From contig JAPTYO010000002.1 of assembly GCA_036873135.1 (NCBI GenBank), positions 23,586,452 to 23,650,451 of the forward strand: a stretch of 64,000 nucleotides of DNA, read 5' to 3'. Numbering within the stretch: the first letter of the stretch is position 1; every line of letters starts with the position of its first letter. The notes under the pieces are model-generated. The model searched no databases and was not told the DNA's origin. It saw only the letters and a list, made by a program, of their open reading frames with translations. The translations under genes were made by a program, and so were the position numbers. This document shows positions 32,416-43,172 of the stretch, one piece after another. The stretch comes from Clarkia xantiana subsp. parviflora (taxonomy: Eukaryota; Streptophyta; Magnoliopsida; Myrtales; Onagraceae).

Positions 32416-33281
32416 TGATGGATATACGCATGATTCAGGCTCGGTTTTAAATTATTCGGACCTCGTACATGCACGAAACCCACGAAAAACCCGATTTCGA
32501 GCTAACCCGGGGAAACCGGGCAAGTCGCAAACTTGCCCGGCACCCAAGGGGGGCTTACCCGGAATCCGGGTAAGCTTTGCACCCCGGGGGTGTCGCGCAC
32601 ACCCCCCTTTTTTGTCCTGGATGTATACGGAGACCCGATTTTCAACTAACTCCTATACGTCGGGGACCCCCCGTTACAAGGCGCGCGCGTCCCGCTCGTG
32701 ACAGCCGCCTGAGACGCGCGTCAGAGTCCTCTTCCCAAAGCTCTCCCCTGCATCCCGGTTCACATTTCCACATTGAACCGGGTCAAAACCGGCTTACGGT
32801 CCAAGGTTGCCTATAAATAGCCACCTTGGGGGTAAACATTTTCAAGTCACTTTGGGTGAGAATTGAGAAGAGCTCTGACCTCTCTCTAACTTTCTCTCTC
32901 TAGAACTGTCTAATGTTGACTGTCGGAGTGAGCGCACCAAGCACCTCCCCCCTCTCCACGGGAGTTGCTCGGTAATGCTACTCTTGCAGGTACGGACGGA
33001 CAGTCAGCGAGAGAGCCCGAAGGACTTAGTGCGATTTTGAAGACGAAGCCAAAGGCCCGTGCACGACCCTAGGAGACGGACTTGGCCCTAACAAGCTCGC
33101 ACCCAACCCGAAGACATCGACAAGTTACTCAGCAGACAGCCCGCGTTAACTTGCTCGAAACACGAAGCCAAAGGCCCGTGCACGACCCTAGGAGACGGAC
33201 TTGGCCCTAACAAGCTCGCACCCAACCCGAAGACATCGACAAGTTACTCAGCAGACAGCCCGCGTTAACTTGGTCGAAACA
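32416..33281 (+). repeat. 3' LTR of RT-4 with an internal 119-bp tandem duplication
   Basis: 866 bp, TGATGGATATACG to GTCGAAACA, followed by the target duplication GTATC. It carries two copies of the terminal 119 bases (33043-33161 and 33162-33280), which start ACGAAGCCAAAGGCCCG. The 5' LTR has one. Because reverse transcription makes both LTRs equal, the duplication must postdate insertion. Confidence 0.95.
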
Positions 33282-33286
33282 GTATC

Positions 33287-34010
33287 TAATCCCTATTGTC
33301 ATATAGGATAGAAACTATGTACTCACTATTGAGAGAAGTCGTTCATATTTTAGAAAGAACAAAAAAATCCTATTTGAAAAATGAAAATCTATGAAATTAT
33401 AATTTTGTTAATTAAATACATCAATCAATATTTATATAATTATTTACATTAATTAATTTTATTTTATTTAATTAACTCATATTTTGTTTATTTTATATGT
33501 TAATTTTTTTTGGTCTTATATGCTGATTTTTTCATAACTTTCTTTTACTTTATTATTGAATTTAAATATTTAATTTGAAAAATTAGAATGTTATTTTTAT
33601 TATAATTTAATTTTTCATATATTAAAATTTAATATAATAAAATATTTTATTATATGTTAATTATTTAAAAATGCATCATATCTACTATATTATATTAATT
33701 CGGTATCGGAAGCCCTCTGATCGACACGTGGACAGTCCACGCAGTCATCGTTTCCTATTTTAATCGGAATTTAATAGGAGTTCTCTAAATTTAGATACAT
33801 AATATTGATTGATTGAAAATTAAGAAGTATTTTTATTTCCTATTTTTGTCTCTAAGCAATTTATAGAAACAAATTAATTAAAAATTTCCATTTAAATAAT
33901 ATATTTATACAGTTTGATTCCGGAAGACCGTAGGCTGCCACGTAAGCAATAGATATATTTAAAATAAAAAATAATATATATAGATAATTGACGGTTGAAA
34001 CCTAAACCTA

Positions 34011-34016
<6 letters not shown>
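33287..34016. other. AT-rich spacer, no recognised gene
   Basis: Very AT-rich sequence with no ORF of note and no clear terminal repeats. A GC-richer patch at 33705-33765 (GATCGACACGTGGACAGTCC) stands out but is unassigned. Confidence 0.5.

Positions 34017-34067
<51 letters not shown>
34017..34067. repeat. (TA)n microsatellite at the target of a Mutator element
   Basis: About 50 bases of alternating TA directly before the left inverted repeat of the element at 34068. TA repeats resume after its right end (35713-35739), so the element inserted into the microsatellite. Confidence 0.95.
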
Positions 34068-34069
<2 letters not shown>

Positions 34070-35712
34070 AAAAAAGCCATGATTGGTCCCTATACTATGC
34101 ATAATGGATCGATTTGATCCCTATACTATTTTTGGAACTGATTTAATCCCTATACTATTCAATTTGGGTCTTTTTTAGTCCTTCCGTTAACTTCCATGGA
34201 ATTTTCCGTTACCTTTTGATGAGTTGTCATCTTATTTTCCGTTAACTTCCATGTTATTTTCCGTTACTTTTATGCCAAGCTTACATTCGTCGTAAGTAGA
34301 CTTTTGCTCATTCATTTGCTTACCTTCCTTGAATCATAGGCTCCACCCTAAAGTACAGACAAATATATCTATAATTTCTCATAAAATAAAAATATTAATT
34401 ATTAGACATTAGATTAATTTATTCAACATACCTTATCTTTCTCAGGACATGTCCTTGAATTATGACCACTTTTGAAACAAGTTTTGCAAGTCATTTTTCT
34501 TCCTTTGCGACTTATATTAGTGCCGACCGGGTTCTCCCACTCCTCTCTTACTCGACTATTTTTCGGTCTACCCGGCATCCTTATTAAGACTGGAGCTTGA
34601 ATGGGAGCTCGATTTGTTCTGTCCCAAAATCTCATCCCCTTCACTGGCATAATATTGTACTGATATGTATCAATAAATGTTTCTATGTTATACCAATGAG
34701 AGACATAGTCCTCTAAATTCTCTTTTCTATAGCGTATTACACAAGCAGCATGAGAACAAGGGATGCCTGTGAGATCCCATTTCCTACAAGTGCAATTTCG
34801 AATCTCCAAGTTCACAACGAATGTATTCACATAGTCATAAACTTCATAAGATCTTTGCTTATTCGAGCCCCACTCTCGAGTATTTGACATTTCAGATTCA
34901 ACATCCAATCCTTCCTAAAAAAACAGCGAATGAAAGAAAAAAACTAATAAAAAAAAAATGCCTCTATGATAATACTTGTAGTTGTATTGATTAATTTTAC
35001 TTTCTAAGAATACTTCCATCACCACCTAATTACCTAGAACCAAAACCAAATCTTACTGCTAGCATAATCTTCAAAAAAAATTAACAATACATATATGTCG
35101 ATCAAAATTTCATAAATTAACATATCATTACAGGGGAAGTTATAAATATAATCATTTATATGCCAATCGTACAAATTTTATCAAAAGACCGATAACATAT
35201 ATTATATAAAGATTAAGTTATTTTATATTGAAATTGACAAGAGAAAAAAAATAATAATCACATACGTACCTTTTCTTAGTTCTTTTGAGATTATTATGTT
35301 CCTTCTTGTAGAACTTGCAATACGATTTTGATTTTGAAAGCTTATCGTTCTTTTAGATTTACTAAAAAATATTAGGTATTATGGAATTATATACACTTAC
35401 CTTTTTAGACGTATGACAAAATATCCAAATATGCTTATATTTAATATAAATTAATATTTGTTACATATAGTATATTTATATTGTAGAAGAGAGAGAATGT
35501 TACATGGAAGAGAGATATCGATGACATGGCAACACACGTGGAAAATAAGATGACAACTCATCAAAAGTTAACGGAAAATTCCATGGAAGTTAACGGAAGG
35601 ACTAAAAAAGACCCAAGTTGAATAGTATAGGGATTAAATCAAATCCAAAAATAGTATAGGGATCAAATCGATCCATTATGCATAGTATAGGGACCAATCA
35701 TGGCTTTTTTCC
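34068..35712 (-). mobile_element. Mutator-like element (MULE) with 173-bp inverted repeats
   Basis: Left 34068-34240 and right 35540-35712 are inverted repeats of 173 bp with few differences. They begin GGAAAAAAGCCATGATTGG and contain CCCTATACTAT repeated three times. The 9 bases on either side read TATATATAT, the length expected for Mutator, though the TA-repeat target makes this test weak. Inside is the end of a MuDR-type transposase on the - strand. At 1.6 kb it is an internal deletion derivative. Confidence 0.9.
34423..34908 (-). pseudogene. C-terminal remnant of MuDR-type transposase (SWIM and CCHC zinc motifs)
   Basis: 161 codons. A SWIM zinc motif (CTCRKWDLTGIPCSHAACVI) is followed by a Tyr/Trp-rich stretch (VSHWYNIETFIDTYQYNIMP), a RMPGRPKNSR basic patch and a CKTCFKSGHNSRTC zinc knuckle. 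This order is typical of the C-terminus of plant MULE transposases and FAR1-related proteins. The catalytic DDE part is missing. The ATG at 34908 lies inside the domain, so the true start has been lost. It lies inside Mutator-type inverted repeats, which settles its origin. Confidence 0.9.
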
Positions 35713-35744
<32 letters not shown>

Positions 35745-36455
35745 TATATTTACTATTTTTTGTTCAATGTAATTTAAGCAATTCTAATATCTCACGTTAA
35801 TCTATTTAAACGAAGCTTATTAATTTAGTAATTAAAATATTATGGCTTATAAAATAATATAGTAATATTACCTACCATAAAGGAAAGTAAATATTGCTTC
35901 CACTAATATATATATGACTAACTCCTATAATGATCTCATCTGTCTACACAAGCATATTCAGATACACCCCGATTCATTTGTCCAAAATTCTGCCATGGAC
36001 GATACATAATCTCGGCCTAGAGACGCATGCACACATTGCCATCAGCGATTGCTCCATCTTTTTGAAACGGGCAAGAGAGTACCCACCTAATTCTGCTTTA
36101 ATTGTGATGAATATGTACTATTTTGTTGAGAATTGATGCACATTAACGTTATCATATCTTAATTATTATTTGGTTTTAGGACAGAAATTTTTAGCTAGAA
36201 ATATGATCAATACTTTTCTGAGTTATTAGAACATGTTAAAAATTTAAGAGTTTGGTCTTTCCATATTAGTTTCATGTCTTCTTTGATTCATTCTATTTTT
36301 TTTTTTTTTATAAGAATTGACTGAATATATTTTAGCTTTTTAATTAAGATGATTATAATTTTATTATATTTTGTCAAAAGACTCCTTCTGTACTTGAATA
36401 CAATATATTTAAATGCTTAAGAGGTAATATATGCATGTTTTTATTAAGTAATCCT

Positions 36456-36515
<60 letters not shown>

Positions 36516-37543
36516 CTTTCTTAGTTCTCCGTTTAGACTTTATGAATATGTATTATTGTTGTATCAATAAATCGTGTACATTTATTTCTCTATTTTTTTT
36601 TGTCTTTGAGTTTATTTATATATACATCTTAAAATGATAACTTTTATGATTGAACACTTTCGATCAATAATTGGATGGCTTAGTCTATAGTATTTGTTGT
36701 TTATGTAGACTATAGAGTATAAGTATACAAATTAAATCATGGCAACAAAAAAAAAATGCAAATCAAAGGTTAGATAGGATTCTACAAATATATGTATACT
36801 ATATTATATTTATGTTGTTATCACCTTACCAAAAAAAATTGAATCTAATGCAATCATATTATCTGCATGGAAATAATAATATATAAAATAATTATAATAA
36901 TCGATTTCTACCAATAGAAAGAATCTAGATTTTCTTCTTCTCCATAATTTAATATCATCAATCAGGAAATCATAATATTATTCATCACGATAACTCGATA
37001 AGTGTTGCTAAGCATGTTCTCGGTAATTCTTTTACATACCTATTTTACTTTTTAGACATATTCGGTATGTTATCCGCTAAAAATGTTTATTTTCAATTTA
37101 AAATTAGAATATGATAAATCAGATGCATTTCAATGTATAGAATCAAGATGATGCACTTCTTTTGTGTTACTAATTTCTTTCTATATATCTTTCACAGCGG
37201 CCAATATCTTTCACAGCGGCCAACATCTTCACACCGAATATGAAACTTCATCTATTTTAAGGTACTAGCTAAAGCCGCGCCACTAGCGTGCGACTGCCCA
37301 ATAAAACCCTTTTTCTCGGCAGAAAGGAAACTAATCTTCTTTCTTTTTCCATCATCCTTAATTTTAATATCTTCATCATCATTCCAATCCTTTCATCTTC
37401 TTTTCTTTCATTTTTTTTTTCCCAAAATCAGAGTTGTTTGACTCCCAGATATGAATTTAATTAAACCCTTCAGATCTAAGTTGAATTGATCCCGAAAATG
37501 AAGGAACATGGGTTTGAATTCAAGATTTTAATATATATATATA
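35713..37543. other. AT-rich spacer with a long TA microsatellite
   Basis: No supported gene. The 68-codon ORF at 35930-36136 has no recognisable motif. Alternating TA runs at 36461-36512. A weak Helitron-end-like motif on the - strand is at 37262-37295 (CTAG plus GC-rich inverted words) but its stem does not pair well. Confidence 0.5.
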
Positions 37544-38829
37544 CTAGAAAAAATCGCATGCATTGCACGCGCACGGCATATGCCATAGAACAATTATTAT
37601 GAGAATGTTACATTTTAATTAAAATTTCTCAATAAGTATCTGTATTAATAAAAAAAAAATAAAAGAAATGAAAACAAAACAAATTAATAAGGGTAAAACA
37701 CTCATAAAAGAAAGTTGTGATAAACTGTTTTCTGTTTATCATTACAAGTGTACAACACGTGTTTTTTAGTATGTATTATTCTCACATAGATATGTATAAT
37801 TTTGAACACATTCTCGGATGCAAAGGAGATGTATATGTTCATTTGATTAATTAATTGATACGTTAACGGATGAAATTGAGATGGAACTGTTCATTTGGTA
37901 TTTGGTTAGGTAAATAAGATCATCCTTCCGTCTAAATATATACATACACGTATAAATACAAAACCTCACCAATTTTAATAATCTTAATTACTCCACAATC
38001 GCATATAAATTATACAACTAAACATATAACACAGTAGTAAATAGACTACAGTCCATATTAATTTAATTGAATTAAGTATGTCCATTTGATTAATAGATGG
38101 CAATTTGCCCTCCACATCATACACAAGCACAACTACCACAATATATTATCATTCTTCAAAGTGCTATTCAGCCAACAGATCATGTACAAGAAAAAAAACC
38201 GTTTTAATCGAGCAGCTGAGACTTTCATATAATATAATCTATCAAAAGACCCACAACCAATCAAGATAAACTAAATTCTAAGTTATGCCAGTAGATCAAC
38301 TAAACCAGACATGATAAATTAGGATTTGTGTAAATAATTACAATATCTAATCAGTGGCAACATAATTTTTTCACTACTTTCTTGATATAATTAAGGATTG
38401 GATTTCCGTGGAATTATGTTAAGCTAGTTAAGAGAAAAATCAGCATACAGAAAAATACATATGTCGAGGCTCTAAAGATGAACATCATCTTGAAGCATAT
38501 TTAAGTACCCTTAGGAATTTTCAGCCGAAAAAAAGTACCCTTAGGATGCTAGTGCAAAATGCCAAAATCTTCTCTGCTACATTAACCACATCATCTCCAC
38601 TCTCTTGCAGTAAGTTCACAGAGCATGAGCATGAGCATGAACAAACAAAAAGGACAAACTTGAGAATCCTAAATGATGAAAATTGGAAGGGTTGAATCAA
38701 CAAACCTTATCCAAAATGTTTTACTGTTTTTATAGGAGAAAGACTTTGAATGTCAGATAAACTTTACGTATTATAATTAATGAATGAGATACATCAATTT
38801 GTTGCTGCTTGATCAAAAAGTATGTTGTT

Positions 38830-38900
38830 GTTCCAAGTCTGGTTCGAACCTCACCCTAATTCATATTGGACTTGAGTACCATTGGCGTGGATTCCCTAGA
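38830..38900 (+). repeat. Possible SINE fragment (box B-like)
   Basis: TCTGGTTCGAACCTCA is close to the RNA polymerase III box B consensus (GGTTCGANTCC). It is followed by TTGAGTACCATTGGCGTGG, but no clear box A precedes it at the right distance. A weak call. Confidence 0.25.
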
Positions 38901-39057
38901 AAAGGTTAACCGACAATAATTCATCTAATACAAGTACGTTCAAAAACACCAATCATCAACAAAGATAAAATCAGAGAGAATAACTAAACAAAGATTCATC
39001 TTGGCAATAGTAAAGCAGTAGAGATGCTGAACTCCGGTTTCTGATATTTATTCAGTC

Positions 39058-39958
39058 TCAATCTCTGGTGCTATTTTTAATCCACTCCAGGTACTGAGTG
39101 TTGCCTCCAATAAAGGGCAAATCTATCACTTCAGGACACTGTAGTGCAAGTGTTACCAAAGTTATCACCATCTTTACTATATGGTCTTCATAAAATAAAA
39201 AAAATAAAAAAAAATCTTTACTATATGGTAGACCCCAACTTCAAATTAATATTTATAATCGCCATCCATTCGATAAAACTGTTAGTTAGGACATCTCTTA
39301 CTCGTATTCGTGATTCGCTTTCACGTGCTCCTTTAGAGGATCCAACAAAGACTCAATTTTCTTGATAATCAGCAGTGCCTCTGAATCAGTTTGAATTTGT
39401 GGCATCATTCAACAATGTCAGTTGCGGTTGGAAACCGAATATAGATGTTCATTAACACTCATGATTGTTTTGTAGCACTTCAAATTCATACCTCTCCTTA
39501 CCAATGATAAACGGATTCAACTCCTACAGCTTTAATTTGATTGAATCAGAATGTATAACAGATTTGAGTAATCAACAGACATCCATTCGAAACGCAAATT
39601 TACCTGACACTCGATATAGACAAGGTGCAAGCCTTCCTTTAATAATGCTCTCAGCTTACTTCTTCCCTGTAAACAAACTGAAGTTAGATTCAATCACAAA
39701 ACTAAACTAATACAACAAGGAACTAAAATGGCTTTGATTCGAAACGAAAACTTCAAATATAGTAATATTTCAGCAAAACAGAGAAGTTAACAATACACCA
39801 AAACTTCAATTCATCTATTAATGAAATCGAAACGAATCGAAAAAGATAGCATTGCAGCAACACCTGACTGAACGAACGGTGATCTACTGACCTGCATCTT
39901 TGTTTAGGATGGTGACGTAGACGATGATGCCGGGCACAGTATTGCTGCTGCCTTCCAT
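39058..39958 (-). pseudogene. CUTA: CutA (divalent-cation tolerance) gene copy, spliced but broken
   Basis: Exons on the - strand match plant CutA in order. 39958-39892 reads MEGSSNTVPGIIVYVTILNK and ends GATGCAG with a GTCAG donor. 39666-39604 follows a TTTACAG acceptor and reads KK-stop-AESIIKGRLAPC-L-YRV. 39403-39302 reads PQIQTDSEALLIIKKIESLL then PLKEHVKANHEY with a GTAAG donor. 39138-39058 follows CTACAG and reads PEVIDLPFIGGNTQYLEWIK then NSTRD-stop. CutA is a small trimeric organelle protein linked to copper tolerance. The exon around VESVYQW was not found. A Leu codon became TAA and one T is missing at the start of the last exon, so it is a pseudogene. It lies between Helitron ends. 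Confidence 0.85.
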
Positions 39959-41134
39959 TCTTATAGCACTACCTGAAGATTTACTTATGATTGACCTGAA
40001 TTACAAATCAAAACGTGTAACTTGAGGATCCCAACCGATGAGGAGTAAAAAAGAGCAGTAAGGATTCACGATAGGCAAATTGCTACTACCCATTCGACAG
40101 CAAGGCAGCAATTAAGGAACGAAAATGGATAACCAAATTAAGAAATTGGAATCAAGCAACGAATCAGCCGACTGGAATCAAACAGAACAAGCAATTGGAA
40201 TGAAGCAACAAATTACCAGAATTGGATTATCCCATCACAAGTAAGCAAGCAGCGAATTATTTGCTGAACCGGCAATTCCTAGCGACAGAATCAGCAGCCA
40301 CACCAGCAATTAGACTCAAGTATAGATTGGAATGAAGCACCGATTGGAATCGCCAGCAACAGAACCAGCAGCCACACCAGCAATTGGAATGAAGTATAGG
40401 TTTGAATTAAGCACCGTTTGGAATGGAGCAACCAACCAAGCGTAAATAATTTAACTACCGATTAGTAGAGTAGAACCACTTGGATTAAATCGTTTGGAGA
40501 AAGGAAGCAGCGACTGGGAGTGAGGGCTACTCCAAATTTTCTATCTCACTTTGGTATTGGTATTTTGGTGTTAAATGAACGGATAACCAATGCGAATAAT
40601 AAACTGTATAGGTGAAGGCATGAAGCATGGCAACTGTTGGGCAGCCATTGAAACGGCAAAAAGTAGACCTAGTGACTGTTGGGTCACCAGCAACTTTTAT
40701 TATATCTATTTCATACATTATCATTATATTTTTAAATTATTAAATTAAAATTTTATATATGTACTTATAAACACCGACTTCACACACCTTCTTTTATGTT
40801 AATAATTAAAATTTTAAATATTATTTCTATTAAAATCTTTAATTTGTTTTTTTATTTCTCAAATCCAATTTGAACGAATTTTATTTTTAAAACTTATTTT
40901 TAATGCTAAACACACTTTTCTTACTTTGATTTTTATTATATTAGCTATATTATTATAAAAATGATTTATAATGTTGATTGTTCCACTATTATAAAATATT
41001 TTTATTAAAATACGCATTGTTAGTAATTAAATTCTATCAGAAAAAACATATTAATTTTTTTAAATAATATTGCATATTCAATAAATTAAAATAAATTATT
41101 ATTATATTTTGTTTAAATTTTATTTGGAATTTTT
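39959..41134. other. Sequence between the CutA copy and the second Helitron end
   Basis: Upstream of the CutA exon is probable promoter or leader sequence of the captured gene. 40140-40440 holds imperfect repeats of ACCAGCAATTGGAATGAAG-type words. 40720-41130 is AT-rich. No independent gene is supported. Confidence 0.4.
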
Positions 41135-41163
41135 CCCGCGCGGTGCGCGGGATTAGTGGCTAG
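41135..41163 (+). mobile_element. Helitron 3' terminus, + strand
   Basis: A perfect 7-bp stem CCCGCGC-GGT-GCGCGGG is followed by ATTAGTGG and CTAG, with T as the next base. This is the canonical Helitron end. The matching 5' TC end was not identified. It may lie to the left of 37544 with the other Helitron nested inside, or be lost. Confidence 0.75.
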
Positions 41164-41526
41164 TATAATATAGTTATTTGGAAAAGGTGAATTATATGTG
41201 GAATCCGTAAAACTAGGAACAATTATTGTGAAAATGATTTTTTTTAAGTTTCTATTTTATGATACACTACTTAGTTGACCATCTATAAAAAGGGAGTGAT
41301 ACACAATCTGATTGTGGTGTTCCGACACATTCCGATTGTGAGGGGATGGCAGAGAATGTAAGTTTGTCAACTTTTTGGGGTAAATTACCACCCACTCATG
41401 GTCGGGATTTTTCGGAACGTGACCGCCGACCGTCAGATCTTTGATCATTTACGCTATAAAAATGCTATGAAAATGTGAATATGAAGTAGGGATTATAATT
41501 ATTATAATTATGATGCTTATTTATTT

Positions 41527-42710
41527 GGGTTAAGAACCTATGAAAGGTCTGAACTATCACCCATGTTAACGGGAGAGGTCTGAAATTTAAAAAGTTAATA
41601 ACAGAGGTCTGAAATTTCAATTTTGTTGATTTGAGGTTTTCCGTCCATTTTTAGGGTTAAATTTAACAGAATTGTGTGAAATGACATTTTTGCCCCTTTA
41701 ATATTTTGTTTTATTTAATATCTTATTTAAGGAAATGTGAAATGACAATTTTACCCCTAAAGTCAAATTAAAACCACCCAACTCCGGCCACCACCACCCG
41801 ACTCCGGCCACCACCACCCGACTCCGGCGACCACCACCTCGACTCCGACGACCACCACCTCGGCTCCGGCGACCCTACTCCTGCCACCACCTCGGCAAAA
41901 AAGCTCCGATCGGGGCCAAAAAGCTCCGATCGGAGCCAAACAGCTCCGATCGGGGCCAAAAAAGCTCCGATCGGAGCCAAAAAAGCTCCGATCGGAGTGA
42001 GCTCCAGATCGGAGCCACAGAGCTCCGGTCGGGGCCACAGAGCTCCGGTCGGGGCCACAGAGCTCCGGTCGGGGCCACAGAGCTCCGGTCGGGGCCACAG
42101 AGCTCCAGATCGGAGCTCTGTGGCCCCGGCCGGAGCCACAGAGCTCCGATCTGGAGCTCTGTGGCTCCGATCGGAGCTTTTTTGGCCCCGATCGGAGTCC
42201 AATCGGGGCCGGTGGCTCCGATCGGAGCTCAATCGGGGCCGGTGGCTCCGATCGGAGCCCAATCGGGGCCGGTGGCTCCGATTTTGGCCTAATCGGAGCC
42301 TTGGTGGTGGTCGCCGGAGTACGGTGGTGGTCGCCGGAGTACGGTGGTGGTCGCCGGAGTACGGTGGTGGTCTCCGGAGTACGGTGGTGGTCGCCGGAGT
42401 ACGATTGGTGGTCGCCGGAGTACGATTGGTGGTCGCCGGAGTACCGTGGTGGCTTCAAGGGCATTTTGGTCTTTTCACTCCATGCATGTGAGGGGCACAC
42501 TTGATAGAAGGGCATTTTTGGAATTTTATTTAATTTCCGGTCACATGCCAAGCATGTGACCAACTTCCGTTAGTTTTAACGGAAAAAACTAACGGAGACC
42601 GCTGTTATCAACAAAACTGAAATTTCAGACCTCTGTTATTAACTTTTTAAATTTCAGACCTCTCCCGTTAACATGGGTGATAGTTCAGACCTTTCATAGG
42701 TTCTTAACCC
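41527..42710. mobile_element. Mutator-like non-autonomous element, perfect 9-bp TSD, GC-rich repetitive core
   Basis: Inverted repeats 41527-41628 and 42609-42710 (about 102 bp) start GGGTTAAGAACCTATGAAAG. The 9-base duplication TATTTATTT lies at 41518-41526 and 42711-42719. The core (41770-42450) is strikingly GC-rich in AT-rich surroundings. It is made of GCTCCGATCGGAGCC and ACGGTGGTGGTCGCCGGAGT repeats that run in both orientations. ORFs of 266 codons (-) and 164 codons (+) overlap here and are low-complexity by-products. Confidence 0.9.
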
Positions 42711-42758
42711 TATTTATTTTATTTTTTAAAAGTTGAATCAGAAGAGTACATGTAGTTA

Positions 42759-43172
42759 GAGCATCCACAGTGGTATTACGAAAAGATTACGTAAACGTGG
42801 GTCCTACATATTTATTTAAATAAAGCAACAAAAACTATCTACAGTGGTTTTACATAGCATTCCTTAAAGATGGGACTCACACGTAAATTTATGTTTTTAC
42901 ATAAAACATTCCTTAAATATAAGTAATGCACTATGTATTACGTAATCAATGTTTTATTATAAATTAATTCATTTTATAATTAATGCTAATATCTTATTGG
43001 TTGTTGTTGGAAAATTTATTAATAAAATATATTTAAGGAATATGTTTAGTAATAGGATTGTAGAGAAAATATTTTTTACGTGTCTTAAATTTACATATTA
43101 CTTAAAGTGTACATAAATATCTACGTGGCAACTTTAAAGAATGCAATTTATGTAAAACCATTGTGGATGCTT
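42759..43172. mobile_element. Harbinger/Tourist-type MITE (414 bp, TSD TTA)
   Basis: Ends GAGCATCCACAGTGGT and ACCATTGTGGATGCTT are inverted, and TTA flanks at 42756-42758 and 43173-43175. GCATCCACARTGG is a familiar plant Harbinger MITE terminus. AT-rich interior, no coding. Confidence 0.85.

Larger units (their letters stand above)
22462..33281 (+). mobile_element. RT-4: complete Tat-like LTR retrotransposon lacking pol (TSD GTATC)
   Basis: LTRs are at 22462-23199 and 32416-33281, with TG...CA ends, and GTATC directly repeats at 22457-22461 and 33282-33286. A PBS follows the 5' LTR and a GGGGGTAAG purine tract precedes the 3' LTR. Order: gag-pro (23238-25880), a second gag-like segment (25881-26423), tandem hairpin array (26780-27650), antisense ORF (27970-30751), GC-rich block (31500-31645). 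No reverse transcriptase, RNase H or integrase is seen in 10.8 kb, so it could move only with enzymes from another element. It is the best preserved element of the window. Confidence 0.95.
37544..40705 (-). mobile_element. Helitron with captured CutA gene, - strand (5' end uncertain)
   Basis: Read on the - strand the 3' end is a stem-loop CGCGTGC-AAT-GCATGCG (one G-T pair) followed by ATTTTTTCTAG and then T, the hallmark of Helitron termini. The 5' end is not proven. A GATATAATAAAAGTTGC word (- strand, near 40705) resembles plant Helitron starts but lacks the TC dinucleotide. Inside is a multi-exon CutA pseudogene, in line with gene capture by Helitrons. A second, + strand Helitron end lies at 41135-41163, so two elements may be nested. 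Confidence 0.6.

Noticed and set aside
34059..35721. Using TATATATAT as proof of a 9-bp Mutator duplication
   Set aside because: The target is a TA microsatellite, so any length of match would appear. The Mutator call rests on the inverted repeats and transposase instead.
35930..36136. 68-codon ORF in the AT-rich spacer
   Set aside because: No motif, no splice or promoter evidence. Expected by chance.
37262..37295. Possible third Helitron end (- strand CTAG with GC-rich words)
   Set aside because: The inverted words do not form a continuous stem and the distance to CTAG is unusual.
41763..42563. 266-codon - strand ORF and overlapping 164-codon + strand ORF
   Set aside because: Both are translations of GC-rich short tandem repeats inside a Mutator-like element. 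The two strands are open together and no domain is visible.
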